A stretch of 64,000 nucleotides of DNA. Source: Symsagittifera roscoffensis (lineage: Eukaryota; Xenacoelomorpha; Acoela; Convolutidae). This document shows, in pieces, positions 39,560 through 50,212 of this stretch. The stretch is taken from NCBI RefSeq assembly GCF_963678635.1, contig NC_087066.1, forward strand, positions 30,137,301 to 30,201,300, written 5' to 3'. How positions within the stretch are numbered: the stretch's first letter is position 1; the number at the start of each line of letters is the position of its first letter. The translations under genes and the position numbers were made by a program. Below the pieces are notes generated by a model. The model did no database searches, had not been told where the DNA came from, and saw nothing but the letters and a program-made list of their open reading frames with translations.

Positions 39560-40938
39560 ATAATTTTATTACCCTCCAACAGCAACCCTACCACCTTAAC
39601 ACCCCGACCATAAACCAAATCTCCTCCACTCCAAATTCATCAAATCCCCCTACACCCTCTTCAAATTATACTGAATCATTAACACCATCATCCACATCCA
39701 CTATATCTTCCCTAAACACTAATAGAGCTTACCGCACTTTTAAAAGAAAATTCCCCAACCATCCTTTCCCAGCAAAACCAGGAACAGCCCGTGAATACAT
39801 CAACCACCCCCAGCATACTAACACTAAAGAATTTTTAGCTATCACCTTACCCTCGTTTCCACAATACACTTTAAACACCCCTCACGACGCTAACGAAACA
39901 CGCAACTTTGTAGATGAATACGTTTTAATGCCCACTCTCTCTTGGACCTCATACTATCATTTCACTAACCCTCTTTGCTTACCTTTATCCAGTACTTCCA
40001 TCGATATAGAACGAAACAAGGACATGCTATATCAACTCACTACACCACTAACCGCTAGACAGTTTACTTACGTTGGATATAAAAAATCACTAAAAATACA
40101 CACTGCACCTAGAGCTAATGAATATACACTAGAATACTACGATCACAACATCATTAGAGCTAACCAAGATCAATTCTTAGACGACGATCGCTTCGCTAAT
40201 CCACAAATCACCGAGAAATTTTTCATCAAGACACCATATATATTTACACTAAACATCTTCGACCGCAAGTTTGATCACATTATTTCAGAAGCACTAACAG
40301 ACACACAAGCATACGAAAGTTTTAAAGAACGCTTCCAAATATTTTCACTAACCTTTCATTTCCTTGCACCACACGAAAGAGATTTACACTGCTCACACGA
40401 TATTATGTTGCGCACTAAACAAACACATACATACAGTTACTATCGTTTCATCCAAAATCACTTTGACCTCCACACACCCTCTAGACAACCACACCATCGT
40501 TTCCAATTCATCAATTCAAAATACACTTCACCGTATTTCCTAAATTTCACATATTGTATTAAAGACACTAACCTCCATGGTATTCTTCGTAATTATGACC
40601 CCATAACCCAAATGTACATTTTCTGCCCCATCACCAAGACCTTCAACGCCGAAGAATCCCGACCCTTCCTTATCCCGCACGAGTTCCTACAACCTATAGA
40701 AATCCCAATTTTAGAATTCATCCACAACACTAAATTTAACCACAAATTATATAACTTAATCCAAAACACACCTTATGAGTTTGCAGTAGGCACTGAAGAA
40801 CTAACCACTATTAAGGCACTTCAATTGCTTTGGCCACTGCTTCAAACTAAAAATATCATCCGCATCTTAGCTAAACTACTAACAACTTCAGAACTAATTC
40901 ACGATATCTTCCCCCACGGTTTTTTCCCCGACGACTAA
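39514..40938 (+). CDS. Last accessory ORF, 336 aa from ATG (475 open codons)
   Basis: The first ATG is at 39928, but the frame is open from 39514. Sequence before the ATG is conserved with the copy at 53458-52200 (NRAYRTxKRK, INHPxHTNxKEF), so the true protein starts earlier. The body is soluble-looking and mixed, with YPTLSWTSYHHF-type, HRFQFINSKYTSPYFLNF, YCIKDTNLHGILRNYD and LLWPLLQTKNIIRILAKLL segments, ending FPHGFFPDD. No domain is recognised. Three copies in the window share it, so it is a family hallmark. Its stop is followed at once by a splice donor. Confidence 0.75.
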   Translation, partial: PIISFSRHPRISPKLDNFITLQQQPYHLNTPTINQISSTPNSSNPPTPSSNYTESLTPSSTSTISSLNTNRAYRTFKRKFPNHPFPAKPGTAREYINHPQHTNTKEFLAITLPSFPQYTLNTPHDANETRNFVDEYVLMPTLSWTSYYHFTNPLCLPLSSTSIDIERNKDMLYQLTTPLTARQFTYVGYKKSLKIHTAPRANEYTLEYYDHNIIRANQDQFLDDDRFANPQITEKFFIKTPYIFTLNIFDRKFDHIISEALTDTQAYESFKERFQIFSLTFHFLAPHERDLHCSHDIMLRTKQTHTYSYYRFIQNHFDLHTPSRQPHHRFQFINSKYTSPYFLNFTYCIKDTNLHGILRNYDPITQMYIFCPITKTFNAEESRPFLIPHEFLQPIEIPILEFIHNTKFNHKLYNLIQNTPYEFAVGTEELTTIKALQLLWPLLQTKNIIRILAKLLTTSELIHDIFPHGFFPDD

Positions 40939-40941
40939 CAG

Positions 40942-41028
40942 GTAAGTATGAATTAAATGAATATAACTAACTAATTGAAATATTAAAAAACTCACCATTC
41001 TTTATTCATGTTTTCATTAGATTTTTAG
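40942..41028 (+). other. Candidate intron immediately after the last stop codon
   Basis: TAA (40936-40938), CAG, then GTAAGT (40942-40947). Acceptors TTTTCATTAG (41020) and ATTTTTAG (41028) give a 79- or 87-base intron. The donor and position are kept in the copy at 15888-15970. The minus copy near 52.1 kb keeps a long pyrimidine tract ending TTTGTAG. Confidence 0.6.
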
Positions 41029-42500
41029 CTTTCATCCCACAATCACCTACAAAAACCACAAAAGAAACAATAAAAATCACAATCTTCATCAAACAATTTT
41101 AAAATTCTATTAATCTCCTACACTTATAAATTTCTAAATTTAATATCAATGCAATAAATTCATCTATAATCTTTTCCCCCAAAGCAGTAAATCTAATTAT
41201 GATGAAAATTTGTATCTTAAAATTCCCCCATAACTAGCAGTAAATTTCCAAATTCTATGCAGTAAATTAATAAAATGCAATTGAAGTACTAACCTTTTGA
41301 TATTTTCTTTCATTCGCACAGAAATTCTATCCACACTCGCACAGCTCGCCCACGAAGAATTGTTTAAAATAATGAATTTCAGTTTCAAGTTTTCACACTC
41401 AACAACTCTAACATACAATAACATGTTTCAAACTTTCCTTTAACCCGGTTGGAAAGGAATCATATACTAAACAAAACTAACCAACGCAGCTTACTAAATA
41501 CCACAAATCATAGAATAACAGCATGACTTAGAAAAGGAAACCAACGGTACCCAAACCGGATTAACCCAGTTTAAAACTGGATAATTTATTCTTTTGAAGA
41601 CTATTACAAAGTCTTAGAAAGAAATAATAAAACACAAAAAAGTCGAAAGACAAACCCATACCACAAACAATTTGCTTTTTGGAAAAAGTACATAACCAAC
41701 AAGACATAAGTAAAACCACAACAAACCCAACATAAAACGTTGTCACATAACAGGACCCCTCACAAACACCGCATGAAATCATACTCCCACTCCTGGCCTA
41801 ACCCACCAGGAAAGGACGTCCTGAGCATGCTCTATAGCCGGCCTAACCCACCGCGCTACATCCACGCTTTGTGACCACACCTTTATTTTTAATAAGAGCT
41901 ACTCAAGGGTGAGTAACTCTTCAAAATAACCGAACTAAAACAAAAAAACTTTTGTGAAAACAACTAACTAAAATCATTATTAAAAAATATTAAACTAATA
42001 AAAGTTTTATAAAATGTAAAATCACATGATGCAATATATAGATCAGAATACAACACCAAGGACGAACATCAAAAGACAAGACGACCTCACTACACTCGAG
42101 AGAGAATGACCAACTACAATCGATATGCCGCTCACAATCACAACTCAAAGGATTTAGAGTACGACTTGACTTCGCAGAAAAGGACTTCATTGAACTAGAC
42201 CAATGACCACCTCGATGTTCAAGTATACGTACAGATCCGAGTAACCAGGCATCCCCTCCACGCACAATCTCCACGCCATTTCCAAACTAGATCATACACA
42301 AAAGAAGTTCTCCACGCAGAACAGAAAAACCTGACATAGCCAACCATTCTGGAATCAGAATTGACTTTGTTGCAGAGACTCAGTCGTTGTCACAAGAAGA
42401 AGCGAAAGAAAATTATGATGTTCGCCAAATACCAACGTCCATCATCCACCCTTGAATTACAGAAGAACTGTTCTAAAAAACTCTGTAAAACCCGGATGGG
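41029..42500 (+). other. 3' non-coding region of the intact element
   Basis: About 1.47 kb without a plausible plus-strand gene. It is shared with 15971-17469 and in part with 45950-46457 and 51900-50590 (minus). Conserved blocks include CTAACCCACCGCGCTACATC followed by CACGCTTTGTGACCA (41841-41878), TTTAACCCGGTTGGAAAGGA (41440) and GATTTAGAGTACGACTTGAC (42149). Its end, AAAACCCGGATGGG, abuts the 3' LTR and is the place of a polypurine tract, although it is not a clean one. Donor-like GTGAGT is at 41909. Confidence 0.7.
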
Positions 42501-42910
42501 TGAAACCTGATCTAAACTATATTTTATGATTGGATAAATTAAATGTTTTACCAATGTAAAGTATTTAATATTAACCAATCATGATCCATCTAACTAACAA
42601 CCCACTTATTTGTAAGTGCTGAAGTTACTTGTAATTTCAGCACCAGAGAGATTTGAATTTAACTTAGAAATTAGTTGGACTCTCCCGAGCACTTCAGCAG
42701 CCGCAATAAACCAGTATACCCTAGATCTATTGAGCCTAGCAGAGACTAGTTAAACAACCTGAGACTAGATAGTATAAGAGTAAGATTAGGATCGGTATTA
42801 GACTAAGAAGTTGCACGAATCTATCCGGCCGAAAATAAGATAGCGTGACGAGCAGACGGTGTACCCTATCCGAAATTACTCTATGAGTTATACACTTCGG
42901 TCATAACTCA
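42501..42910 (+). repeat. 3' LTR of the intact element
   Basis: Reads identical to 24054-24463. AATAAA is at 42705-42710 and the hairpin at 42616-42643. Followed by ATTA, the target duplication. Confidence 0.95.
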
Positions 42911-42914
42911 ATTA

Positions 42915-44099
42915 GTAGAAACTGCTGTTTTATGTAAACTGTAATTTGTATATACGTTTGATAAGAACTATCGTTTACAATTTTCTACCTTTCCATTCGC
43001 TCATGGGCCATTGTTGCAATTTTCTTGAACATGAAGTTTTTCATCGGCTTATATATCAAATAAAGGCCCTTTGAATTGTGATTTCAACAACATTTAAAAA
43101 AATGTTTCAAAAAATTGTCCTATTATCCAGAAAAACTGGTTTATAAATTTTGGTTTTTTGTCTAAAGTTGATCGAATAAAGGAAGCGAGCAAGCTTAAAA
43201 CAACTTATTTTAATAGCGTTGAATAGAAACCGCAAGAAACTCAATTCTATTCGAGTGAAGTTGATTTTTGGAGTTTTTTATCGCTCTTCTTGGAATCAAA
43301 ACTTCAATGTTTCAAGATTTTCTTATTGATTACGTTTTGATTATTTTGCTTTTACTAGTCAATTTTTACAAAAATTGTTATCTAGTTTGCTTGTCTTACT
43401 ATGACTGTCGAATATGCTTAGGTTCTAGTTTTTTGTTCAGATTATTTTATCACACCATACATAAAAAAACTACAAATTTTGAAAAAAAAACGTATATTTT
43501 TTCAAGAACATGGTCGGAACATTCTGTGCTACTTGCTTGCATTGTAAGCGGTTATCGTTCTTGTTAGTTTGAATATGTTTCTTATGTCAAAAATTTCTTT
43601 GATCAGTAATCTCATTTGTTTGTTCTTGACTGGTTTCCTTGTTATATCTTCCTTGTTACGATCAGTTTTGTGAACTTCTTGTTGAGTATTCATTGCCTGA
43701 TAAAAGCTAAAAGGAGACTTCTCGGGTCAACGTAAAATCTTGATTTTCAAAATGCCCTTAGGAAAATGGAAATTTTTTTGGCCAGCAAAAACTGATCAAT
43801 TAGTCTAGAAGACTATTCTCTTATAAAAAATTTTAATATTTCATCTAAAATTCCACATCAAAGTGGAACTATGTGCGTGTTTTACTATTATCACAAGTGC
43901 ATAGGATGCATTTTTTCCATTAGTTTTGTCTGCATCTGAGAAACCATTATTTTTCTGAAGAACCTATTTGTTGACTAACTCAATTGCAAGCTGCAATTAA
44001 AGATATCTGTTCACTCATCAAGCATAATCTCAATCAAAATCAAATAACACAGCCAACAAACAGTTGAAAAAAGTACAAGTAGCAATGAACGCAGGCATA
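42915..44099. other. Spacer without a recognisable gene
   Basis: AT-rich. A 99-codon plus-strand frame at 43268-43567 is hydrophobic and Cys-rich but shows no conserved motif, and I do not call it a gene. Confidence 0.45.
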
Positions 44100-44275
44100 T
44101 TTTTGAATAAAGTGCCGTTTTTGTGCAATTTTTGGAAATCGTTGGCTGTTAAGTTGCGTTTTTTTCGGAGGGTGCTCCCGATTCAAAATTAAGCGTTTTA
44201 AGAAAAATCTTGAGGTCAACCAGCCAAAAATGGATATCTCAAAATAGTACAACGGGTGACCCTGGGGATCCGCTG
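44100..44275 (+). mobile_element. hAT-like MITE fragment
   Basis: Shares the GAGGTCAACCAGCCAAAAAT, GGATATCTCAAAATAGTACAA and GGGTGACCC blocks with the copies at 4440 and 12903. The GGCGCC core and the CTACTG end are missing or changed (ATCCGCTGGG), so it is degraded. Confidence 0.5.
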
Positions 44276-44419
44276 GGATTTATCTTTATATTGAAGCTTC
44301 AGAAGAAGCCAATTTAGTTATGATCCGAACTATTTTAAAATCTGTTTTATGAATTTATCTGTGAAGAGATCTTTATAGTGATTTTATTTAAGCATAGCGA
44401 AAATAGATAGTGAGTTTTT

Positions 44420-45440
44420 AACAAAACTCAAAAAAGCCATTGTTAGCTCAATATACAGAAAAGAGGAACCAGAAATATGAGAATTATAGGCTACTCAGCA
44501 ATAGCAGGTGTACTCTCAAAAGTTTTTGAAAAGTTATTATAGAAACAGATCAACGAAAATCTTTTGAATAAAAACCTGCTCAGTAACACCCAATATGGTT
44601 TCAGAATCTCTTATTCAACCGTTGGCGCAATTCTGTATTGCACTAAATTTTTCCGCAAATCAATGGATAAAATCAAATTTGTTGCCGTATCTCTATTAGA
44701 TTTATCAAAATTATTCGATTCAAATAGTCGTTATCATTTAAAGACATAACTGAAGGATCTGGGACTTTCTGAACCAGCAAACAATCAGAATATTAGTTTC
44801 ATGAGCAACAGACAAAAACAACTGTAGTAAACAACACAGAATACGATTGGATCTCACTCCACCAAGGAGTACCACAAGGTACAATTTTGTGACCCTTGTA
44901 CTTCAATCTAGATATGAATGGCTTAAATGAACATTTAACCGAAAAGTGCATAGTTGTGCAATATGCAGACGAAAAAACTGTTCTACAGATTTTACAGAAA
45001 CCAAGTCAAAAATTGTCATTTAAAACTCAAAACAAGCAAAACTGAATTGATCATATTGAGCAAAAACATCAAGCTAGAAGCAACAATGAGAAATTCACTA
45101 TTACTTTAAATGATAAAAGTTAGAAGAAGAACCACAAGTAAAGTATTTGAGAGTAAATCTTGATCAGTTCCTCGCATTCCAAGGTGAAATTAAAAGTATA
45201 TTAAGAAAAATGGCCTGCGGAATCAAAGCGCTACAATCAATAAGAGTACCGCTGACAATCCAAAACAGATTACTTTTATTGAATACTCTAGTCATCAGCC
45301 ATTTGCAGTATCCATCAAAACTCCTAAGCGGTATAACAACAAATCTGACAATATCTCTTAAAAATCAACTAAGCTGGGCAATTAGGACATGCTGTGACAG
45401 AAAAAAATTGATTCCTCATGTGATCCTAAACTAAAATACA
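44420..45440 (+). pseudogene. LINE (non-LTR retrotransposon) reverse transcriptase remnant
   Basis: In order: LSKVFEKLL, QINENLLNKNLLSNTQYGFR, KIKFVAVSLLDLSKLFDS (the first catalytic Asp motif of non-LTR RT), then in another frame GVPQGTIL, LNEHLTEKCIVVQYADE (YADD changed to YADE), and finally the thumb region at 45147-45434 with LRKMACGIKALQSIRVPLTIQNRLLLLNTLVISHLQY. This order and spacing are those of Jockey/CR1-type elements. Several stops and frameshifts interrupt it, and the catalytic YADD is mutated. No endonuclease domain or tail is seen. It is a dead 5'-truncated copy. Confidence 0.8.
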
Positions 45441-45949
45441 ATATACTATCAGTATCAATGTTTCTCAATCAAAAGTTAGTCTGTCGCCCTTGGAAAATCA
45501 AACAAAATCTACTACCAGAGTAAGTAAAATCAAGTATGAGAACCACACCATTGATGAGAAGAAGAGAACTAAAAAGTTACACTTCTAAGAAAGATTCAGC
45601 AGTAATTATATCGAAAATTGTTTTTTTTTTTTCTGAAAATCAGTTTTAGTAAGTTAAGTTCGGGATACTTGTCCCGAAAATGAACATCTGTTCACACTAT
45701 AGTATATCTATCATTCACTCATAGACAAGCGATTAGTCAAGCAGTACTAAACTAGACAGCCGTCGCAACCTCAAGTACGCTTGTTTTCAGATAAAACTTG
45801 GTGAAAAGACAAGCAGTCAATAGAAATTTAGTCTTACAGGCGGGATTGTAACAAGTACCAACATATTCATTAGTTTCGAAGGCCCAGATGATATGTGCGA
45901 CTGACAGATTTCCAACTGAAATTAACGAAGAAAGTTATATATGTAAACG
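45441..45949. other. Spacer without a gene
   Basis: Mixed short frames and an 18-base T run near 45618. Similarity to the 3' region of the LTR family may start in the later part but becomes clear only after about 45950. Confidence 0.4.
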
Positions 45950-46835
45950 GTTAAAGCAGTATGTATAGATTTCGTAAAGCCCAAAAATTGAGCAGCAAAG
46001 TAGACGACAGTCCAATCACATTCCAACTTCGGAAAGGCATATCTATTTGATTTGCTGCCTAAAGTCACTACCTTCAAGTATGGACCCAACATCGCAGCAA
46101 AGGAAAACCATTGAACCAGACCAATGGCCATCTCGAAGTTGACTACACGTACAGATCCTAGTCACTTGGCACTTCACAAGTCAAACTTCACCCAGCGCGC
46201 AGTCTCGCTCCAAACTTGTCGAAATCGATACATCATTGCATCGATCAGAAGTCTTGACACAATCACTCAAGACTGCCACGATCAACGAGACCAATCTACT
46301 GATACGAACATGACAGTCTTCACCCGTCTAACACCAACAGCCACACTTCTTCTTCCCCCAAGAAGCCAATACTCGCAACTTCAAAATGAACCTACATCAA
46401 CCGTCCTTCACTACATCAAACAACTAAAAACTAAAAGCTCTCTAAACCCCGGATGGGTGGAAACAGTTCTAAACTAGAATTTATAATTGGTTATAAATAT
46501 AATTCTCTAATTCTATAAAATATTCTTAATTAACCAATCATATTCCATACCTAACATTTACACTTATTTGTAAGTGCTGAAACTACTTGTAATTTCAGCA
46601 CCAGAGCAATTTGAATTAAATTTAGAATACAGTTGTTCTCCTTCTGGAAACTAACTCGCATAAACCAGTATACACTAGATCTTTTGAGACTAGGAGATGT
46701 AAGAGTAAGATTAAGATCGGTATTAGACTAAGAAGTTGCACGAATCTATCCGGCCGAAAACAAGATAGCGTGACGAGCAGATGGTGTACCTTATCTGAAA
46801 TTACTCTATGAGTTCAGTAATACATACATAACTCA
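45950..46835 (+). mobile_element. 3' end of a giant-family element with its LTR
   Basis: The 3' non-coding region is recognised by GAACCAGACCAATGGCCATC and ACACGTACAGATCC (compare 42198-42240), followed by AAACCCCGGATGGG and the LTR. All coding parts are missing. The subfamily is that of the shorter LTRs. Confidence 0.8.
46458..46835 (+). repeat. LTR, short subfamily (378 bp)
   Basis: Starts TGGAAACAGTTCTAAAC and ends ACATAACTCA. The AATAAA motif is absent at the usual place (GCATAAACC instead). The hairpin at 46574-46601 has one C-A mismatch. The block GTTGCACGAATCTATCCGG is kept. Confidence 0.88.
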
Positions 46836-47374
46836 GAAAATAAACTGAGACGTTTTTTTTAAAATCATCTTTTCGATGATAGGAATCAGCAAGAGTTAAA
46901 ACGGATGCTTTTGAGACGGTTTGAGTGAAACTTTGGAACAACTTCATTTGTAGGATTGGAAGCTACTACCAAATGACTCTCTTTTTATTAATGAGGTTTA
47001 AAAAGTTTAATAAAATACAATATTTTGGATTTGTGAACTGTCCCTCACATTTGTGGCATTTATAACATGCGAGATGTTGCCAATCACGACTTTTGATGGC
47101 CGCATCTGAATCGCTAATTTCACATAAACGCATCAAAAAGAGTGCAGCAAAGATGACAAGTTCGTAAAAACAGCCACACGAAATACTTAGCATCAAAAAC
47201 TGAGTAGCGTGATTGAAGTGAACGAAAAAGTTAAGCTGAACGAAAAAATAATTGATTTAAATTTTGGACTTTTAACGAGAAACCTGAAGGCAAAATAAAA
47301 ACTAAAGAAAGCTTAAGAAAAGCCAACTGCTTCATTTATTTTGGGTTTATGAGATAACCATGTCTTCATACCCA
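46836..47374. other. Spacer without a gene
   Basis: A 76-codon minus frame (47196-46966) contains Cys/His residues (CYKCHKCEGQF) that recall a LIM or zinc-finger piece, but it is too short and isolated to call. Confidence 0.4.
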
Positions 47375-47560
47375 ATCCAGGGTAATCCGAACGGATCAAG
47401 GCTCACAATTTGTTTCACAATTAAAGAAGATATTTGCCCGAAAAAAACTTAATTTTATCAATTGTAGGGGAATATAGGTTAACGGACCTAGTTGAAATAG
47501 GACAAAAAACTCTTTTTCAACTTGGCTATAAAGGTAATGTGTCAACCGTGCGTCAAGCTA
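47375..47560 (+). pseudogene. Integrase core crumb
   Basis: The plus strand reads VIRTDQGSQFVSQLKKIF, the second catalytic Asp motif of retroviral-type integrases (TDxGxQF), then breaks. Sequence after about 47560 (MRDP-like: ETFVRDPILQKEFFDQQM, ALDFTNYLQ near 47660-47780) is unrelated to integrase and unrecognised. The crumb is too short to place in a family. Confidence 0.6.
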
Positions 47561-48089
47561 TTAGCTATGCGTCATTCGATGCACATCTCGGCTGCAGACG
47601 AATCCTACTATGACACACGGTTTTAAAACACTCGTTGGGAACAACAATCTATCATGGAAACATTTGTTAGAGATCCAATACTACAAAAAGAATTTTTCGA
47701 CCAGCAGATGAAACAGCACTGTAAGCTGCCAGACGGCAAAACACGAATGGGAGCATTGGATTTTACCAATTATCTACAATGACCAAAGGTTGACACGGAA
47801 GCAAATCGTAAAATCCTGGTCGTTTGATTCTGAGAAGTTAAACTGTAAACAGAAGGTTGTTCAATCTTTGAAAAATAACTGCAAGGGAATTAGTTGAGGG
47901 AATTTAATTCATGGGTCAGATTGCACATTTACGTTGGATAATGGCAAAATGATTCATGAAATCATTACGAGGCCAAACTGCATTTTGTGAATTGTAAGCT
48001 GATTCCGCAACAAGGACTCTCCTTTTTTTCTTCTTTTGTTCCTTGTTTTCTTTGATCATTCAAAGTTTTAATAGATTTAATTACCTGTC

Positions 48090-48925
48090 TCTGGATCGAT
48101 TATAATAAGTTTTCATGATATGTCTCCATAAAATTCTAAAAAAAATCGACTAAAATGAATAAATAAATGATTATGAATCAAACAAAAAAGAAATCAGCTT
48201 AAACAATGAAATCGAATATAATGGATTATAATGGATTATAATGGATTAAAATGAAATATAATGAATCATAATTTATTTTAAGCATGAGCCTGATTTTTCT
48301 AAATACATTCCGTATAGTTTCATAACTTGAACACTGCAATCATTAAACTGCGAAATTTATTTGGCTGGTAAATTTTGTTGTATTTTTGTTCTTATTTTTT
48401 TAAACAATTTTATTCTCATTATTTTTTTATTTAGGCCCTCGCTCTATTACCCCACACTTATGCCTACCAATGATACTTCTTCCTCCCTTTGCCACCTATA
48501 TTACCCCCTTCACACACGTTTACACCACCCCCATCCCGCCATCTATTCCGCTCACCGTCAAACCTCCAACCGCCAACATTAGGGGCGGGGGGTTGATGAG
48601 AGTTCAAGATGGTTTAGGTGGACTTGGGGGGGGGGGATTAAACTGAGGAAAGGCGTAAGCTAGGTGAACATAGAAAAAGAGTGGTATGGGGGATTAAGCA
48701 AACATTAAAAATTTGAGTAAGTTTAAAATTCGAGTAGGCCGTAATTACGGTAGAAAACAATGCAACAAATAATTTGCAAACATTTTTTCATGATTATAAT
48801 CCTTTATGATGGATTATTTTGGATTATATTCGATTGTGTGGTCCCAAAAAGTAAATATAATTGATTATAATGTCAACATTCTTGACCACAAAAATCAATT
48901 ATAATCTAATATTGTCCATGGAACC
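48090..48925. mobile_element. Degraded relative of the 5641-6752 TIR element
   Basis: Has ATAATGGATTATAATGG arrays at 48200-48260, a pyrimidine-rich core at 48430-48560, more ATTATAATCC motifs at 48795-48900 and a terminus TCCATGGAACCTCACTGTGGG that matches the terminal repeat of the better copy with changes. The left terminus is not found. Confidence 0.6.
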
Positions 48926-50212
48926 TCACTGTGGGCTACTCTGGATCCCAGTGACATATTCAGTGCACAGTTTAGCCATTACCTGCACCAAGCGCCCATG
49001 GATCATCACTATAATCCATTATAATCTGTCTAATCTAATATCTTTTAGATAATGTTATATTTTTAGATAATCTATAACTAATATTTTTTGCCAATGTAAA
49101 TCATTATAACCAATTATAATCGATTATAATGGATTTTTTGAGAGGTTAATTATGAAATTTAATTTTTTTTTAAAAGTTGTTTAGTGCAGTTGGTGCATAT
49201 TCCGTTTCATAAAATGTTCTATTGCACGTTAAAACTTATCTCTTTTTTTTCTATATTTTTAATTCATCGCAGTTTAACACTTTTTTTCTGCTTATACAAG
49301 TATAATTTAATTATATTTCCTCTTTAATATATAATTTATAATTTCCTAGTTAATTATACCGTTAATTATACCATCTACTATACCATTTTTTAAATTATTA
49401 TAATAATCGAATCCAAAAAATGTAGGCCTTGGCTCTAGCAAAAGGATGGGAGCAAAGCGAGGACGACAGCAGCGCTACGGTTCTCAGGGGAATGCTGTGT
49501 TTGCACCAGAACAACCTGAGGGCAAGTTCTAGTTTTCCTATCGGCTTCCAGTGATGCAGGTGGGAAGATTCCAACGGGGTTTTACAGAGAAAAGCATTGG
49601 AACAGACCATCTGTTTAAGCAGTTTGTCAGAAGAGCCAGTGGTGGTTGAGTCGGTAACGAGACGAAAGACTGAGCCCGGTAAATCGTGATAGATGGTTAG
49701 TCGCCAGTTGGGGGACACTCGAAAGTCAATCTAGTACCATAAGCTAGATTTGAAGAGGGAGCTAGTGATTTTTGTATGGAAACATTGCAGAGATATGGCC
49801 TAACTGCTAAGCCAACTTCAGCTAAGTTTTGGGCGTCAAGGCCCATAACTTTCGGTGGATTGTCAATGGCTGATAGTTCGGTGGCAATTTAAGTTTCGGT
49901 GGTACAGAATGGATTGACAATCCTTAAACCCGAGAGTGACGCAGACCCACGGGTCGAAATGAGAAGCTATCCGAGGGATCTTCAAACGCGGGAGTGACAC
50001 AACCGCCCCCGTTTTTAAGCGAACGTTACTTTAGAAAGGTTGTGATTGAGTTATCGAAGCAAAGAATTAACGTATTTTGCATTTAGGGGAGTTCGGAGGA
50101 TGACCCCGAACAACTTTTATTTGGTAAAAAGCAATAGTCAACCTCTGAGAGCACAAAATAATGAGTTCTTGTATAGAAACGACAAAATACAGGACCACAC
50201 TCTATGAGTTAC
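48926..50212. other. Region without a confident gene
   Basis: More ATTATAATCGATTATAATGG motifs near 49100-49135 suggest another TIR-element scrap. A 106-codon minus frame (49718-49398) and neighbouring minus-strand frames with residues such as SPNWRLTIYHDLPGS look once-coding but match nothing I recognise. Confidence 0.4.

Larger units (their letters stand above)
24054..42910 (+). mobile_element. Intact giant envelope-bearing Ty3/Gypsy (errantivirus-like) element
   Basis: 18,857 bp, bounded by 410-bp LTRs that read as identical, starting TG and ending CA, with ATTA on both sides (24050-24053 and 42911-42914). The reading could also be AATTA if the last A is shared. All pol catalytic motifs are present and every ORF is open. 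The coding strand is very A-rich and G-poor. The extra ORFs between pol and the 3' LTR make it more than twice as long as a typical animal Gypsy/errantivirus. The integrase has a GPY motif and no chromodomain is seen. The identity of the LTRs implies a recent insertion. Confidence 0.93.

Noticed and set aside
41561-41782. 73-codon hydrophobic antisense ORF, also open at 16499-16720 and 19553-19774
   Set aside because: The frame is shared, but about 20 of 73 residues differ between copies and most base changes alter the amino acid, so there is no sign of selection on the protein. The frame is lost in the copy near 51.4 kb.
46966-47196. Possible LIM or zinc-finger fragment (CYKCHKCEGQF)
   Set aside because: Too short, with incomplete Cys/His spacing and no neighbouring support.
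49398-49718. 106-codon minus ORF as a protease or RT relic
   Set aside because: No catalytic motif could be found in this or neighbouring frames.
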